The translations under genes and the position numbers were made by a program. Shown in pieces: positions 19,202 to 27,407 of a DNA stretch of 61,062 nucleotides. This DNA comes from BD1-7 clade bacterium. GTDB lineage: Bacteria > Pseudomonadota > Gammaproteobacteria > Pseudomonadales > DT-91. The notes beneath the pieces are model-generated. The model saw only the letters and a list, made by a program, of their open reading frames with translations, had not been told where the DNA came from and ran no database searches. Positions within the stretch are counted from its first letter, which is position 1, and each line of letters starts with the position of its first letter. The DNA lies in the NCBI GenBank assembly GCA_902705835.1, contig CACSIN010000003.1:124396-185457 (forward strand), read 5' to 3'.

Positions 19202-19230
19202 AAGTTTTCCACAGAAATTGTGGAAAACTT
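19202..19230. repeat. Perfect 12-base inverted repeat containing two DnaA-box-like sites
   Basis: AAGTTTTCCACA (19202-19213), loop GAAAT, then TGTGGAAAACTT (19219-19230). Each arm holds TTTTCCACA, which fits TTWTNCACA. There is no T-tract, so a lexA terminator on the minus strand is less likely than a protein-binding palindrome. Confidence 0.7.
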
Positions 19231-19324
19231 TGTTAGAAACTTGGGTAGACAAGAGACAAAAAATCCGCCAGTGAACAAGTCAGTAATGTGACGGATATTT
19301 GACGAACGGGTTACAGAGAGTGTT

Positions 19325-19933
19325 TTAGTGGGTACGACGAATAACCCCAACGCTGATGCCTTCGATAGAAAATTGTTGTTCACGCAAATCAACTTCGATT
19401 GGGCTGTATTCTGGGTTTTCCGCAATCAGCAAAATTTCGTGTTTCTGTGCACCGTGTTTTAATCGTTTGACGGTGACCTCATCGTCAACACGTGCGACGA
19501 TGATCTCTCCCTCATTTGCTGTGTTAGTATTGTGCACGGCTAGAAGGTCACCATCCATGATGCCGACATCGACCATGCTATCACCTTGAACTTGAAGCAG
19601 GTAATCTGCACCGGGGCGAAAGAAGTTGGCGGGAATTTCACAGCGATCCATGATGTTGTCTGCAGAGATAATTGGATTACCAGCGGCGACTTTACCAACG
19701 ATAGGAAGCCCAGGGTTTTCTTCTTGCGGAATACGTATGCCGCGAGATGCACCGGGTGTCATTACGATGGCGCCTTTGCGCGCGAGGGCTTTCAAATGCT
19801 CTTCTGCAGCGTTTGGCGACCGAAACCCTAGCTCGGCGGCGATATTAGCGCGGGTAGGTGGAAATCCGGTTTCACCGATATAGCGCTTAATTAGATCGAG
19901 AACTTCCTGCTGCCTTTTGGTCAACTTAATCAT
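19325..19933 (-). CDS. lexA: LexA SOS repressor
   Basis: SOS master repressor of 202 residues, the same length as E. coli LexA. The N-terminal winged helix (about 1-70) opens [15 protein letters not shown] and includes [27 protein letters not shown]. The self-cleavage site is A84-G85 in KVAAGNPI, the catalytic Ser is S119 in [10 protein letters not shown], and the base Lys is K156 in [11 protein letters not shown], the same numbers as the E. coli protein. RecA filaments trigger autocleavage, releasing SOS genes. A CTGT-N8-ACAG operator at 20019-20034 indicates autoregulation. In pseudomonads lexA also lies close to the MTIP gene, as here. Confidence 0.97.
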   Translation of the reverse strand: MIKLTKRQQEVLDLIKRYIGETGFPPTRANIAAELGFRSPNAAEEHLKALARKGAIVMTPGASRGIRIPQEENPGLPIVGKVAAGNPIISADNIMDRCEIPANFFRPGADYLLQVQGDSMVDVGIMDGDLLAVHNTNTANEGEIIVARVDDEVTVKRLKHGAQKHEILLIAENPEYSPIEVDLREQQFSIEGISVGVIRRTH

Positions 19934-20018
19934 GGCGCTGCCTTTTGAATGACTTTTGAGATTACAGTTTGTGTATTTAAACTGTATAAAAATATACGTA
20001 TGGATTTACATACAGTAA

Positions 20019-20034
20019 CTGTAATTGTATACAG
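20019..20034. promoter_or_regulatory. LexA operator (SOS box) upstream of lexA
   Basis: CTGTAATTGTATACAG is an exact CTGT-N8-ACAG match to the gammaproteobacterial SOS box. It lies 86 bases before the lexA start in an AT-rich leader (19970-20045). Other CTGT/ACAG half-sites nearby (CTGT at 19982-19985, ACAG at 20012-20015) lack correctly spaced partners. Confidence 0.85.
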
Positions 20035-20185
20035 ATATACACTCAGTGCAAGCCAAAACACGGCGCTCATGTCAGGGTGATAGTGATTGTAGGGCTCCTC
20101 TATCACTTGGAGCTATGCTATCTCATACGGTAGCCCCTGAAATGACGCGGCATGCACGCATCGGTTTCAATTGACGGAGATAATC

Positions 20186-21313
20186 ATGGATGCAGTACTC
20201 GCATTCTTGCACCTTTCAACACTGACAGATCTTTATCGACTGTTGATCACACTTGGCGTGATTTTGATTGGCGCTGTTGTGTTGAACACGGTTTTGCAAA
20301 AATTCTTGCGAACACTAACGTCAAAACTGGCAGATCGGAATTTGCCCTGGCCCAGCATAGTAACCTGGGGAATTTCCAAACCTCTATCAATACTGGTGTT
20401 GATATACGCGGTTTATTCCATGTTGTTAGCACTGCCGGTTAAGCTGATCGGAAAATCTGTGCTCGCTAATGTATCGACTGTTGTTGATGTGTTGGTTGCT
20501 GCTGTAATTTGTTGGGCCTCATTCCGGATTATTGAACGCGCAAAAATCGTATTCAAAGATCACGGTACAGCGGATATGACGACTGTCCTTGCGATCAGCC
20601 GACTATTGCAGACGTTGATCATTATTTTCTTTGCGCTGAATATTATGCAAAAAATCGGGTTCAATATTCAGAGTATATTGGCGGTTGGCGGCATTGGTGG
20701 TGTGGCGCTGGGTTTTGCTTCCAAAGATCTGTTAGCGAATTTTTTTGGTGGATTGATGATTTATTTGGATCGTCCGTTTTCAGAAGGAGATTGGATTCGG
20801 TCACCGGATCGGCAAATAGAGGGCACAGTCGAACGGATTGGTTGGCGGCTGACGATGATTCGCACTTTTGATAAACGGCCGTTGTACGTGCCGAATTCTG
20901 TGTTTGCGAATATCAGTGTTGAGAACCCATCTCGCATGTTGAATCGACGCATCTATGAAACCATCGGTGTACGTTATGACGACGGCAGGGTTGTTAAAGC
21001 CATCGTCGATGATGTTCGTCAAATGTTGCAGCGGCACAATGATATCGAACAGAACGCGACCATGATTGTGAATCTTGTCAGCTTCGGTGCTTCGTCGTTG
21101 AATTTCTTTATTTATACCTTTACTAAAACAACCAACTGGATTGAATTTCATCATATTAAAGAAGATGTGATGTTGAAGATTATAGATATTATCGAACAAC
21201 ATGGGGCTGAAATTGCGTTTCCGACAACGACCGTTCTATTTGGCGAGGGCGGCGAGCCGCTAGCTAACGAGGTAGTTTCGATTGAGCCGGACGGCTCAGC
21301 TTCATCTAACTGA
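20186..21313 (+). CDS. Small-conductance mechanosensitive channel (MscS family)
   Basis: Inner-membrane tension-gated channel of 375 residues that should release solutes under hypo-osmotic shock. The start at 20186 has GGAG six bases upstream (20176-20179); a TTG five codons earlier is less likely because it overlaps that site. Several hydrophobic segments span roughly residues 10-150. The pore-lining TM3 and beta domain follow in ILAVGGIGGVALGFASKDLLANFFGGLMIYLDRPFSEGDWI, with the Gly/Ala-rich helix typical of MscS. The family beta-barrel motif VERIGWRLTMIRTFDKRPLYVPNS and a cytoplasmic alpha/beta domain complete it. It is longer than E. coli MscS (286) because of extra N-terminal membrane segments, as in YnaI/YbdG-type members. 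Confidence 0.9.
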   Translation: MDAVLAFLHLSTLTDLYRLLITLGVILIGAVVLNTVLQKFLRTLTSKLADRNLPWPSIVTWGISKPLSILVLIYAVYSMLLALPVKLIGKSVLANVSTVVDVLVAAVICWASFRIIERAKIVFKDHGTADMTTVLAISRLLQTLIIIFFALNIMQKIGFNIQSILAVGGIGGVALGFASKDLLANFFGGLMIYLDRPFSEGDWIRSPDRQIEGTVERIGWRLTMIRTFDKRPLYVPNSVFANISVENPSRMLNRRIYETIGVRYDDGRVVKAIVDDVRQMLQRHNDIEQNATMIVNLVSFGASSLNFFIYTFTKTTNWIEFHHIKEDVMLKIIDIIEQHGAEIAFPTTTVLFGEGGEPLANEVVSIEPDGSASSN

Positions 21314-21377
21314 CGGTGCAGAATTGCGGTAAACTGTCTGATCTTAAAATGACAGTAGATACAACGAGAATAAAGAT

Positions 21378-22118
21378 ATGTTAGGCATTATTGGCGGCAC
21401 AGGCCTTACTCGATTAGCCGAATTGCAAATACTGGCTGAACAATTCGTGCAAACACCGTATGGAGAGCCTTCGTCAAATATTCTGACAGGTGAATTAAAC
21501 GGCGAGACACTGTTATTTATTGCCAGGCACGGGTTTGAACATACCCTTGCGCCACATTTGGTGAATTATCGGGCAAATATTTGGGCGCTTAAGTCGTTGG
21601 GCGTAGAGGAGATTGTTGCGGTTAACGCCGTTGGTGGTATTGCGGATGATTGCAGTACTGGCGATTTGTGTATTCCTGATCAAATTATTGATTACACCTA
21701 CGATAGGGAGTTCACCTTCTGTGATGGGCCAGGAGTGCAACTGCAGCACATTGAGTTTACCGAGCCTTATACATCATCTCTACGCAGTTCCCTAACTGCT
21801 GCGGCTGCTTCAGCGGGTATTAGTGTTAAGGATGGTGGTGTTTATGGGGCGATGCAGGGGCCGCGATTAGAAACTGCTGCGGAAATTCGGCGAATGAAAC
21901 GTGATGGTTGTGATCTCGTGGGCATGACAGGTATGCCTGAGGCTGCGTTGGCTTGTGAATTGGAATTGAACTACGCCAGCATTTGTATGGTGGTCAATAA
22001 GGCGGCTGGGTTAAGTGATGAGCCGATTACGTTGGATGATATTCTTGCCGCGACTGAGCAGACTGTTGTGCACGCTAAACAAATATTGGTTTCACTGTGT
22101 GACGCAAGGCGTTCGTAG
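21378..22118 (+). CDS. S-methyl-5'-thioinosine phosphorylase (MTAP/PNP family)
   Basis: Nucleoside phosphorylase of 246 residues in methylthioadenosine salvage. LGIIGGTGL and the phosphate site RHGFEHTLAPHLVNYRANI are family motifs, and VNAVGGI, YGAMQGPRLETAAEIRRMKRDGCDLVGMTGMPEA and NKAAGLS build the substrate pocket. The length and NYRANIWALKSLG resemble the Pseudomonas aeruginosa enzyme that acts on methylthioinosine after MTA deamination, so I prefer MTIP over MTA phosphorylase; this rests on memory of that family. It is 64 bases downstream of mscS in the same direction and may be co-transcribed. Confidence 0.85.
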   Translation: MLGIIGGTGLTRLAELQILAEQFVQTPYGEPSSNILTGELNGETLLFIARHGFEHTLAPHLVNYRANIWALKSLGVEEIVAVNAVGGIADDCSTGDLCIPDQIIDYTYDREFTFCDGPGVQLQHIEFTEPYTSSLRSSLTAAAASAGISVKDGGVYGAMQGPRLETAAEIRRMKRDGCDLVGMTGMPEAALACELELNYASICMVVNKAAGLSDEPITLDDILAATEQTVVHAKQILVSLCDARRS

Positions 22119-22279
22119 TGATTGGCGATTTCTGAATATTGGTTAGGTAGTCGGTGAGCGTTGCTTGCCGATTATTGAGTGCCAGTTACCCGTCATATCG
22201 GTTGATGGGTTTGGAATTACTACCTTGCTAACCGATCTCAAATTATTCTTGAGCGTTTACGATGTAGGTATTTTTGAGC

Positions 22280-22310
22280 AAAAAAAAGCTTGCATCGCTG
22301 CAAGCTTTTT
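22280..22310 (-). terminator. Terminator of the tRNA-Asn transcript
   Basis: On the minus strand AAGCTTGCA and TGCAAGCTT form a nine-base stem with a four-base loop (22286-22307), followed by a run of T complementary to the A tract at 22280-22287. It begins seven bases beyond the tRNA 3' end. Flanking A/T tracts could let it act in both directions. Confidence 0.85.
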
Positions 22311-22316
22311 CAAATT

Positions 22317-22392
22317 TGGCTCCGCCTGCTGGGCTCGAACCAGCGACCCAATGATTAACAGTCATTTGCTCTACCAACTGAGCTAAGGCGGA
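22317..22392 (-). tRNA. tRNA-Asn (anticodon GTT)
   Basis: On the minus strand the 76-base gene starts TCCGCCT and ends AGGCGGA-G-CCA, giving a perfect seven-base acceptor stem with encoded CCA. The D arm is TAGCTCAGTTGGTAGAGCA, the anticodon loop is CTGTTAATC with GTT, and the T arm contains GGTTCGAGCC. It has its own candidate promoter and terminator. Confidence 0.97.
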
Positions 22393-22439
22393 TTGGTGAT
22401 CGCGGAAGTTACATGCGGTGTAACCTTGCGATGGCGCGT

Positions 22440-22468
22440 ATACTATTGATAACATAGAAATTCGTCAA
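22440..22468 (-). promoter_or_regulatory. Candidate sigma70 promoter of tRNA-Asn
   Basis: On the minus strand TTGACG (22468-22463) and TAGTAT (22445-22440) are 17 bases apart. The predicted start lies about 40 bases before the tRNA 5' end. The GC-rich stretch after the -10 (ACGCGCC) is typical of stringently controlled stable-RNA promoters. Confidence 0.6.
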
Positions 22469-22536
22469 TACCTTTCCGCGAAAAACGCTGAAAAAACTCT
22501 TAAAAATCCCGCATTTGTATAAAGATTGCCCAATTT

Positions 22537-24549
22537 ATGAATAAACCTTTTGAGGTCCGATCTTCCTACCAGCCGGCAGGCGATCAACCCGTTGCCATTG
22601 AATCCCTTGTTGAGGGGATTGATTCCGGGCTGCGTACTCAGATTTTACTTGGCGTTACCGGCTCGGGTAAGACGTTTACCATTGCCAATGTCATTGAGAA
22701 GCTGCAACGTCCTACGATTATTATGGCCCACAATAAAACGTTGGCCGCTCAGCTGTACGGCGAGTTCAAAGAGTTCTTTCCAAACAACGCCGTCGAGTAC
22801 TTTGTTTCTTATTACGATTATTATCAGCCCGAAGCCTATGTGCCTTCATCCGATACCTTTATTGATAAGGATTCGTCGGTTAACGAGCATATCGAGCAAA
22901 TGCGTCTCTCTGCCACCAAAGCACTGCTGGAACGTAAAGACTGTATCGTTGTTGCGACAGTATCGGCGATTTATGGTTTGGGTGACCCACAATCTTATTT
23001 GAGCATGATGCTGCATCTAGATCGTGGAGATCAGATCGATCAACGTGAGATACTGCGCCGATTAGCCGAGCTTCAGTACACACGTAACGATCAAGATTTT
23101 TATCGCGGTACATATCGTGCTCGTGGGGACGTTATTGATGTTTATCCGGCAGATTCTGATTTCGAAGCCATCAGAATTGAGCTGTTTGATGATGAAATCG
23201 AGCAGCTGGCTGTATTTGATCCGTTGACCGGGCATGTTATTCGAAAGGTGCCGCGTTTTACGATTTATCCGAAGACACACTATGTAGCGCCGCGTGAAAC
23301 TTTACTGAAAGCCATCGATAGTGTTGAGGAGGAGCTGCGAGAACGGCTCGACTACTTGCGCAAGAATGACAAGCTGGTCGAAGCTCAGCGACTGGAGCAG
23401 CGGACCCGCTATGATCTTGAAATGATGCGCGAGTTGGGATTTTGTACAGGTATAGAAAACTATTCACGTTGGCTATCCGGTCGCGGGACGGGCGAGCCAC
23501 CACCGACGCTTTTTGATTACTTGCCCAAAAATGCGTTGGTGGTTGTTGATGAGTCGCATGTCACGATTCCGCAAATCGGCGCGATGTATAAAGGTGACCG
23601 CTCGCGTAAAGAAACACTCGTTCAATACGGTTTCCGGCTGCCATCAGCGCTGGATAACCGGCCCATGCGTTTTGAAGAGTGGGAATCTATTGTTGGTCAG
23701 ATGATTTGTGTCTCGGCAACACCGGGTGCGTATGAACTTGAGCATGGTGATCAAACAGTTGAGCAAATCGTGCGCCCAACCGGTTTGGTTGACCCTGAAA
23801 TCATCGTTAAACCTGCCGGTAATCAGGTTGATGATCTATTTGACGAAATTCAGGCAACGGTGAAGATGGATCAGCGCGTATTGGTTACCGTATTAACAAA
23901 ACGCATGGCAGAAGATCTGACGGATTACTTGGCTGATAACGGTGTTCGTGTGCGTTATCTGCATTCCGATATTGATACAGTTGAGCGTGTAGAGATCATT
24001 CGAGATTTTCGATTGGGTGAATTTGACGTTCTGGTCGGTATCAATCTGTTGCGAGAGGGCCTTGATATGCCAGAAGTATCGTTGGTGACAATCCTCGATG
24101 CGGACAAAGAAGGTTTCTTGCGTTCTGAGCGTTCTTTGATTCAGACGATAGGCCGTGCAGCGCGTAACTTACACGGTCGAGCGATATTGTATGCGGATAG
24201 AATTACCGGCTCGATGCAGCGTGCGATGGATGAGACTGATAGACGTCGCGCCAAGCAGCTGGCGTTTAATGTAGAGAACGGTATTACGCCAAAAGGTGTG
24301 AAAAAGAGCGTTGCAGATATTCTTGAAGGTGCAGTGATACCGGGCTCTCGTGGTAAGCGTAAAGCCAAGCAGGGTAAAGACTCAGTCGCAGAGGCAGCAA
24401 AAGTTAAGTCGATGACACCCAAGCAGCTCGAAAAACACATCGAGGCGCTTGAAAATCGTATGCATGAGCATGCGAAGAATCTTGAATTTGAGGATGCTGC
24501 CAATCTTAGAGATGAGTTGCAGAAGTTAAAGCAGCAGGCATTCCGATAA
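22537..24549 (+). CDS. uvrB: Excinuclease ABC subunit B
   Basis: DNA damage-verification helicase of nucleotide excision repair, working with UvrA and UvrC. At 670 residues it matches the family. Walker A is GVTGSGKT at 39-46; the beta-hairpin region is [21 protein letters not shown]. Further helicase motifs include VDESH, SATPG and [10 protein letters not shown], and the C-terminal UVR motif [31 protein letters not shown] binds UvrC. Unlike in E. coli, I find no CTGT-N8-ACAG SOS box between tRNA-Asn and the start codon. No clear Shine-Dalgarno is visible either. A short CACC/GGTG hairpin followed by GTTTTTG at 24568-24588 may end the transcript. Confidence 0.97.
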   Translation: MNKPFEVRSSYQPAGDQPVAIESLVEGIDSGLRTQILLGVTGSGKTFTIANVIEKLQRPTIIMAHNKTLAAQLYGEFKEFFPNNAVEYFVSYYDYYQPEAYVPSSDTFIDKDSSVNEHIEQMRLSATKALLERKDCIVVATVSAIYGLGDPQSYLSMMLHLDRGDQIDQREILRRLAELQYTRNDQDFYRGTYRARGDVIDVYPADSDFEAIRIELFDDEIEQLAVFDPLTGHVIRKVPRFTIYPKTHYVAPRETLLKAIDSVEEELRERLDYLRKNDKLVEAQRLEQRTRYDLEMMRELGFCTGIENYSRWLSGRGTGEPPPTLFDYLPKNALVVVDESHVTIPQIGAMYKGDRSRKETLVQYGFRLPSALDNRPMRFEEWESIVGQMICVSATPGAYELEHGDQTVEQIVRPTGLVDPEIIVKPAGNQVDDLFDEIQATVKMDQRVLVTVLTKRMAEDLTDYLADNGVRVRYLHSDIDTVERVEIIRDFRLGEFDVLVGINLLREGLDMPEVSLVTILDADKEGFLRSERSLIQTIGRAARNLHGRAILYADRITGSMQRAMDETDRRRAKQLAFNVENGITPKGVKKSVADILEGAVIPGSRGKRKAKQGKDSVAEAAKVKSMTPKQLEKHIEALENRMHEHAKNLEFEDAANLRDELQKLKQQAFR

Positions 24550-24661
24550 TATAAACGCCCATTATTTCACCAGTCTGGGTGGTTTTTGTGCATTCTAGTG
24601 ATGATTTAAGCGGCTGGCTTTGCCCGATGCTTAAATCTTTCATTTTTATGTACAATCAGGG

Positions 24662-24689
24662 TTGTCAGCGGTTTTGGGTTCAGTATAAT
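24662..24689 (+). promoter_or_regulatory. Sigma70 promoter of tRNA-Val
   Basis: TTGTCA (24662-24667) and a perfect TATAAT (24684-24689) are 16 bases apart. GCTCGCC follows the -10, a GC-rich discriminator of the stable-RNA type. Transcription should start near 24696, leaving a leader of about 87 bases before the tRNA. Confidence 0.8.
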
Positions 24690-24710
24690 GCTCGCCACTT
24701 CCTCGTTGAG

Positions 24711-24762
24711 TTAACAACTTACTGATGTCGAATGTTCGATTTATCCGTAGCTAAGTTGTTAA
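24711..24762 (+). repeat. Inverted repeat in the tRNA-Val leader
   Basis: TTAACAACTTA (24711-24721) and TAAGTTGTTAA (24752-24762) are perfect complements 30 bases apart. They lie inside the predicted transcript between the promoter and the tRNA, so they could form a leader hairpin removed during processing. Confidence 0.7.
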
Positions 24763-24782
24763 TTATTAACGAAACCTGAAGT

Positions 24783-24859
<77 letters not shown>

Positions 24860-25002
24860 ATTTATTGATACATTCTATTTTTTCTTCCTTTAATTTTTCC
24901 TGTAAGAATTGTTTCTAATGCTGATGCGTTAAGCTAGATCGGTCGTTTCTGTGATGCTGAAGGTTGCTGCGTGTCGTATTTTCAGCGGTTATTTTTGCGC
25001 AT

Positions 25003-25030
25003 AAAAAAACAGGCATTCAGCCTGTTTTTT
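25003..25030 (-). terminator. Terminator of the DUF4404 gene
   Basis: CAGGC and GCCTG flank an ATTCA loop (25010-25024), and A and T tracts on both sides extend the stem. It lies just beyond the stop of the minus-strand gene at 25048 and is symmetrical enough to work in both directions. Confidence 0.8.
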
Positions 25031-25047
25031 ATCGAGTAATCGTGTTT

Positions 25048-25308
25048 TCAAATTCCCATCTTACCTAGCGCATCAATCACTTCACGGATGAGCCCCTCAG
25101 CAACTGGGTGCTTGCTGGCGAACGAAGCTTCCAATTCCATGGCGGTATCCATCATCGATTCGGGTTGATCTTGATCGGGGTTAGTCGCCTGATCAACCTC
25201 GCTGGAGAGAGATTCCAACAATACACGTGTGTCTTCCGACATCTGCCCGCTTTCAGCAATTTCTTGCTTGAGCTGGTTAAGAAGTTCATGAATATGCTGA
25301 TTCGACAT
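25048..25308 (-). CDS. DUF4404 family protein
   Basis: Small soluble protein of 86 residues opening MSNQHIHELLNQLKQEIAESG, which fits the short helical DUF4404 family of gammaproteobacteria as I remember it; no function is known to me. Two predicted helices are joined by an acidic linker (DQATNPDQDQPESMM), and the C-terminus is ASKHPVAEGLIREVIDALGKMGI. The start at 25308 fits the family N-terminus. Longer in-frame starts add residues that look like non-coding translation, and no strong Shine-Dalgarno decides the matter. It has its own terminator. Confidence 0.7.
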   Translation of the reverse strand: MSNQHIHELLNQLKQEIAESGQMSEDTRVLLESLSSEVDQATNPDQDQPESMMDTAMELEASFASKHPVAEGLIREVIDALGKMGI

Positions 25309-25548
25309 AGTGGGCATCCATGGTTGGTTGGGCCGAGTTTGATTGCAGTATAACAAGCCTTTGCACAGAAATGCCCCCCGAAATGTCCTTGCTTTGATAT
25401 GCATCCAACGGGCGGGTATTTCTTTTCTCGATAGATTTGCTGACCTGCCAAACCCTCAAAGTATATAACACTCTATAGTTAGTATTCAGAGTGCTACTTT
25501 GCTTGCACAATCTATGCGTAGTATTCGCTTATACCTAATAGGGCCTTT

Positions 25549-26007
25549 ATGGATATTGTTTTTCAGTTTTGGCATTGGATTGTTTTTGGTGTTTTGTTGA
25601 TTTGCATGGAGATTCTATTGCCTAGTTTCACCTTGTTCTGGTTTGGCTGCGGAGCGCTGATTGTTGGTGCTTTGCTGTGGGTATTTCCGGAATTAGCACT
25701 CGAGTGGCAGTTAGTGATTTGGGGTTTATTGTCGGTATCGTTTGCGGGGCTTTGGTTCAAAATCATCAAGCCGTTGTCTATTGATAAGACCAAGGCCGGG
25801 TTGGGCCTTGAGAGCATGATCGGAGAGGTTGGACTAGTGGTTCATGTTACCAGTCATGGCCTGAAGGGAAAGGTGCGCTTTCCCGCGCCAATTCTTGGTA
25901 GTGATGAATGGATGTTCTTTGCCGAAAAGGCGGTCAGCGTTGGTGATAGCGTGAAGGTTGTAAATATATCCGGCAACCGTGTTGCCATAGAAAGCAGCGG
26001 GCGTTAA
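25549..26007 (+). CDS. NfeD-like membrane protein (short form)
   Basis: Protein of 152 residues with three closely spaced hydrophobic segments in the first 75 residues, followed by a soluble OB-fold-like domain (GLESMIGEVGLVVHVTSHGLKGKVRF to GNRVAIE). This is the layout of short NfeD proteins, which lack the N-terminal ClpP-like protease. NfeD proteins are nearly always next to an SPFH/stomatin gene, and one follows here by 54-60 bases. The pair probably organises a membrane microdomain or protease control, but the molecular role in bacteria is not settled. Confidence 0.88.
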   Translation: MDIVFQFWHWIVFGVLLICMEILLPSFTLFWFGCGALIVGALLWVFPELALEWQLVIWGLLSVSFAGLWFKIIKPLSIDKTKAGLGLESMIGEVGLVVHVTSHGLKGKVRFPAPILGSDEWMFFAEKAVSVGDSVKVVNISGNRVAIESSGR

Positions 26008-26067
26008 GCAATTCGGCGGTAGTACTCTGTGTTTATCTCAATAGTTATTCAACAATGAGGAATGATT

Positions 26068-26919
26068 ATGACGACGGGTTTGATTGTTGCAGCAGCTTTG
26101 CTGTTTCTAGCATTTGTTACGCTGTTTATGGGGGTGAAACTGGTTCCTCAAGGGTCCAAGTGGGTTATTCAGCGTCTGGGTAAATACCATCTGACGCTCA
26201 CGCCGGGGTTAAATCTGATCATTCCTTACATTGATGCTGTGGCTTATCGCGTTACGACTAAGGATATTGTTCTTGAAATCCCCGCCCAGGAAGTCATTAC
26301 CAAAGATAACGCAGTAATCGTGACCAATGCTGTTGCCTACATCAATATTGTGCAGCCGGAGAAGGCTGTATACGGTGTTGAAGATTTCAAACTGGCGATT
26401 CAAACGCTGGTGCAGACGTCTTTGCGATCGATTATTGGCGATATGACTTTGGATGAATCTTTATCATCGCGAGACGCCATCAAGGCGCGGTTGAAGGCGG
26501 CTATTTCTGACGAAATCGCAGATTGGGGGATTACCCTGAAAACCGTCGAAATTCAGGATATTAACCCATCACCCACCATGCAGCATGCAATGGAGGAACA
26601 AGCAGCCGCAGAGCGTGCGAGACGAGCGACAGTTACGCGCGCAGGCGGGCAGAAGGAAGCTCAGATTTTGGAAGCGGAAGGCCGGCTTGAAGCTTCCAAG
26701 CGCGATGCTGAAGCGCAAGTTATTCTTGCCGATGCGAGTAAGGCGGCGATTGAACGTGTCAGTAGTGCGATCGGGGATAGCCAAACGCCGGTTGCATACC
26801 TGTTAGGTGAGAAATACATCCGGTCGATTGAGCAATTAGCTGAGTCAGAGAACGCCAAAACAGTTATTTACCCGGCTGATCTACAACGAGTTGTGAAGGC
26901 ATTTTTTGAGCGGTCGTAA
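26068..26919 (+). CDS. SPFH/Band 7 domain membrane protein (stomatin/QmcA-like)
   Basis: Protein of 283 residues with one N-terminal membrane anchor (GLIVAAALLFLAFVTLFMGV). The Band 7 domain follows (VPQGSKWVIQRLGKYHLTLTPGLNLIIPYID through VEIQDINPS), then an Ala/Glu/Arg-rich coiled coil (AEGRLEASKRDAEAQVILADASKAA). It probably oligomerises at the inner membrane. Two ATGs stand at 26062 and 26068; GAGG at 26057-26060 is correctly spaced only for 26068. It follows the NfeD gene and is likely its partner, as in the qmcA-ybbK pair of E. coli. Confidence 0.92.
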   Translation: MTTGLIVAAALLFLAFVTLFMGVKLVPQGSKWVIQRLGKYHLTLTPGLNLIIPYIDAVAYRVTTKDIVLEIPAQEVITKDNAVIVTNAVAYINIVQPEKAVYGVEDFKLAIQTLVQTSLRSIIGDMTLDESLSSRDAIKARLKAAISDEIADWGITLKTVEIQDINPSPTMQHAMEEQAAAERARRATVTRAGGQKEAQILEAEGRLEASKRDAEAQVILADASKAAIERVSSAIGDSQTPVAYLLGEKYIRSIEQLAESENAKTVIYPADLQRVVKAFFERS

Positions 26920-26937
26920 ACTACAGCGAGTAACGAA

Positions 26938-27351
26938 TTAACCGGTTGGGTTATTCGGGTCGAAAGTTTGCACGACTGATAGTGACGGAGAGGCCGTTTT
27001 TCGTGTCTTTCCCACCGCTTTCAGGCGATTAAGGTAGTCGTTCCAGTAGGTTTCGCGATTGCTTGCAAGCTCGTATAAATACGACCAGCTGAAAATACCG
27101 GAATCATGACCATCATCAAATATCAATAACACGGCATAGTTGCCTACCGGTTCTAGGTCGGTAATTTGCACATCTTCCTTGCCGATTTGCAGTGTTTCCT
27201 GACCAACTCCATGGCCTTTAACTTCGGCACTGGGCGACCAAACGCGCAGAAATTCAAAACTTAAATCGTGGCATTCACCGTTATTGTATTCGAGGTGAAG
27301 TACACGGGATCGTTTTCTGACTTCCACTTTTGTGAGTGTCGGTGCTGTCAT
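26938..27351 (-). CDS. DUF971 / GBBH-like N-terminal domain protein
   Basis: Protein of 137 residues carrying the DUF971 fold, also found at the N-terminus of gamma-butyrobetaine hydroxylases. Visible family features are LTKVEVRKRSRVLHLEYNNGECHDLSFEFLRVWSPSAEV, VQITDLEPVGNYAVLLIFDDGHDSGIFSWSYLYEL and a C-terminal helix. In hydroxylases this domain binds metal; in stand-alone proteins the role is unknown. No signal peptide is present. It is convergent with the SPFH gene (18 bases between stops). Confidence 0.85.
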   Translation of the reverse strand: MTAPTLTKVEVRKRSRVLHLEYNNGECHDLSFEFLRVWSPSAEVKGHGVGQETLQIGKEDVQITDLEPVGNYAVLLIFDDGHDSGIFSWSYLYELASNRETYWNDYLNRLKAVGKTRKTASPSLSVVQTFDPNNPTG

Positions 27352-27407
27352 TGTCTATCTGATGGCCTCGTTAAAAGAGAGTGAGCCAATTTGTGCCGGC
27401 TCTATGT

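Larger units (their letters stand above)
18922..19324. other. Intergenic region pyk-lexA with terminator and DnaA-box-like palindrome
   Basis: 403 bases between convergent genes. It contains the pyk terminator and, at 19202-19230, a perfect 12-base inverted repeat whose arms each contain TTTTCCACA, a match to the DnaA-box consensus TTWTNCACA. No gene is supported here. Confidence 0.6.

Noticed and set aside
19982-20015. Second LexA operator in the lexA leader
   Set aside because: CTGT at 19982 and ACAG at 20012 have no partner half-site eight bases away; the symmetrical GTATAAAAATATAC does not match CTGT-N8-ACAG.
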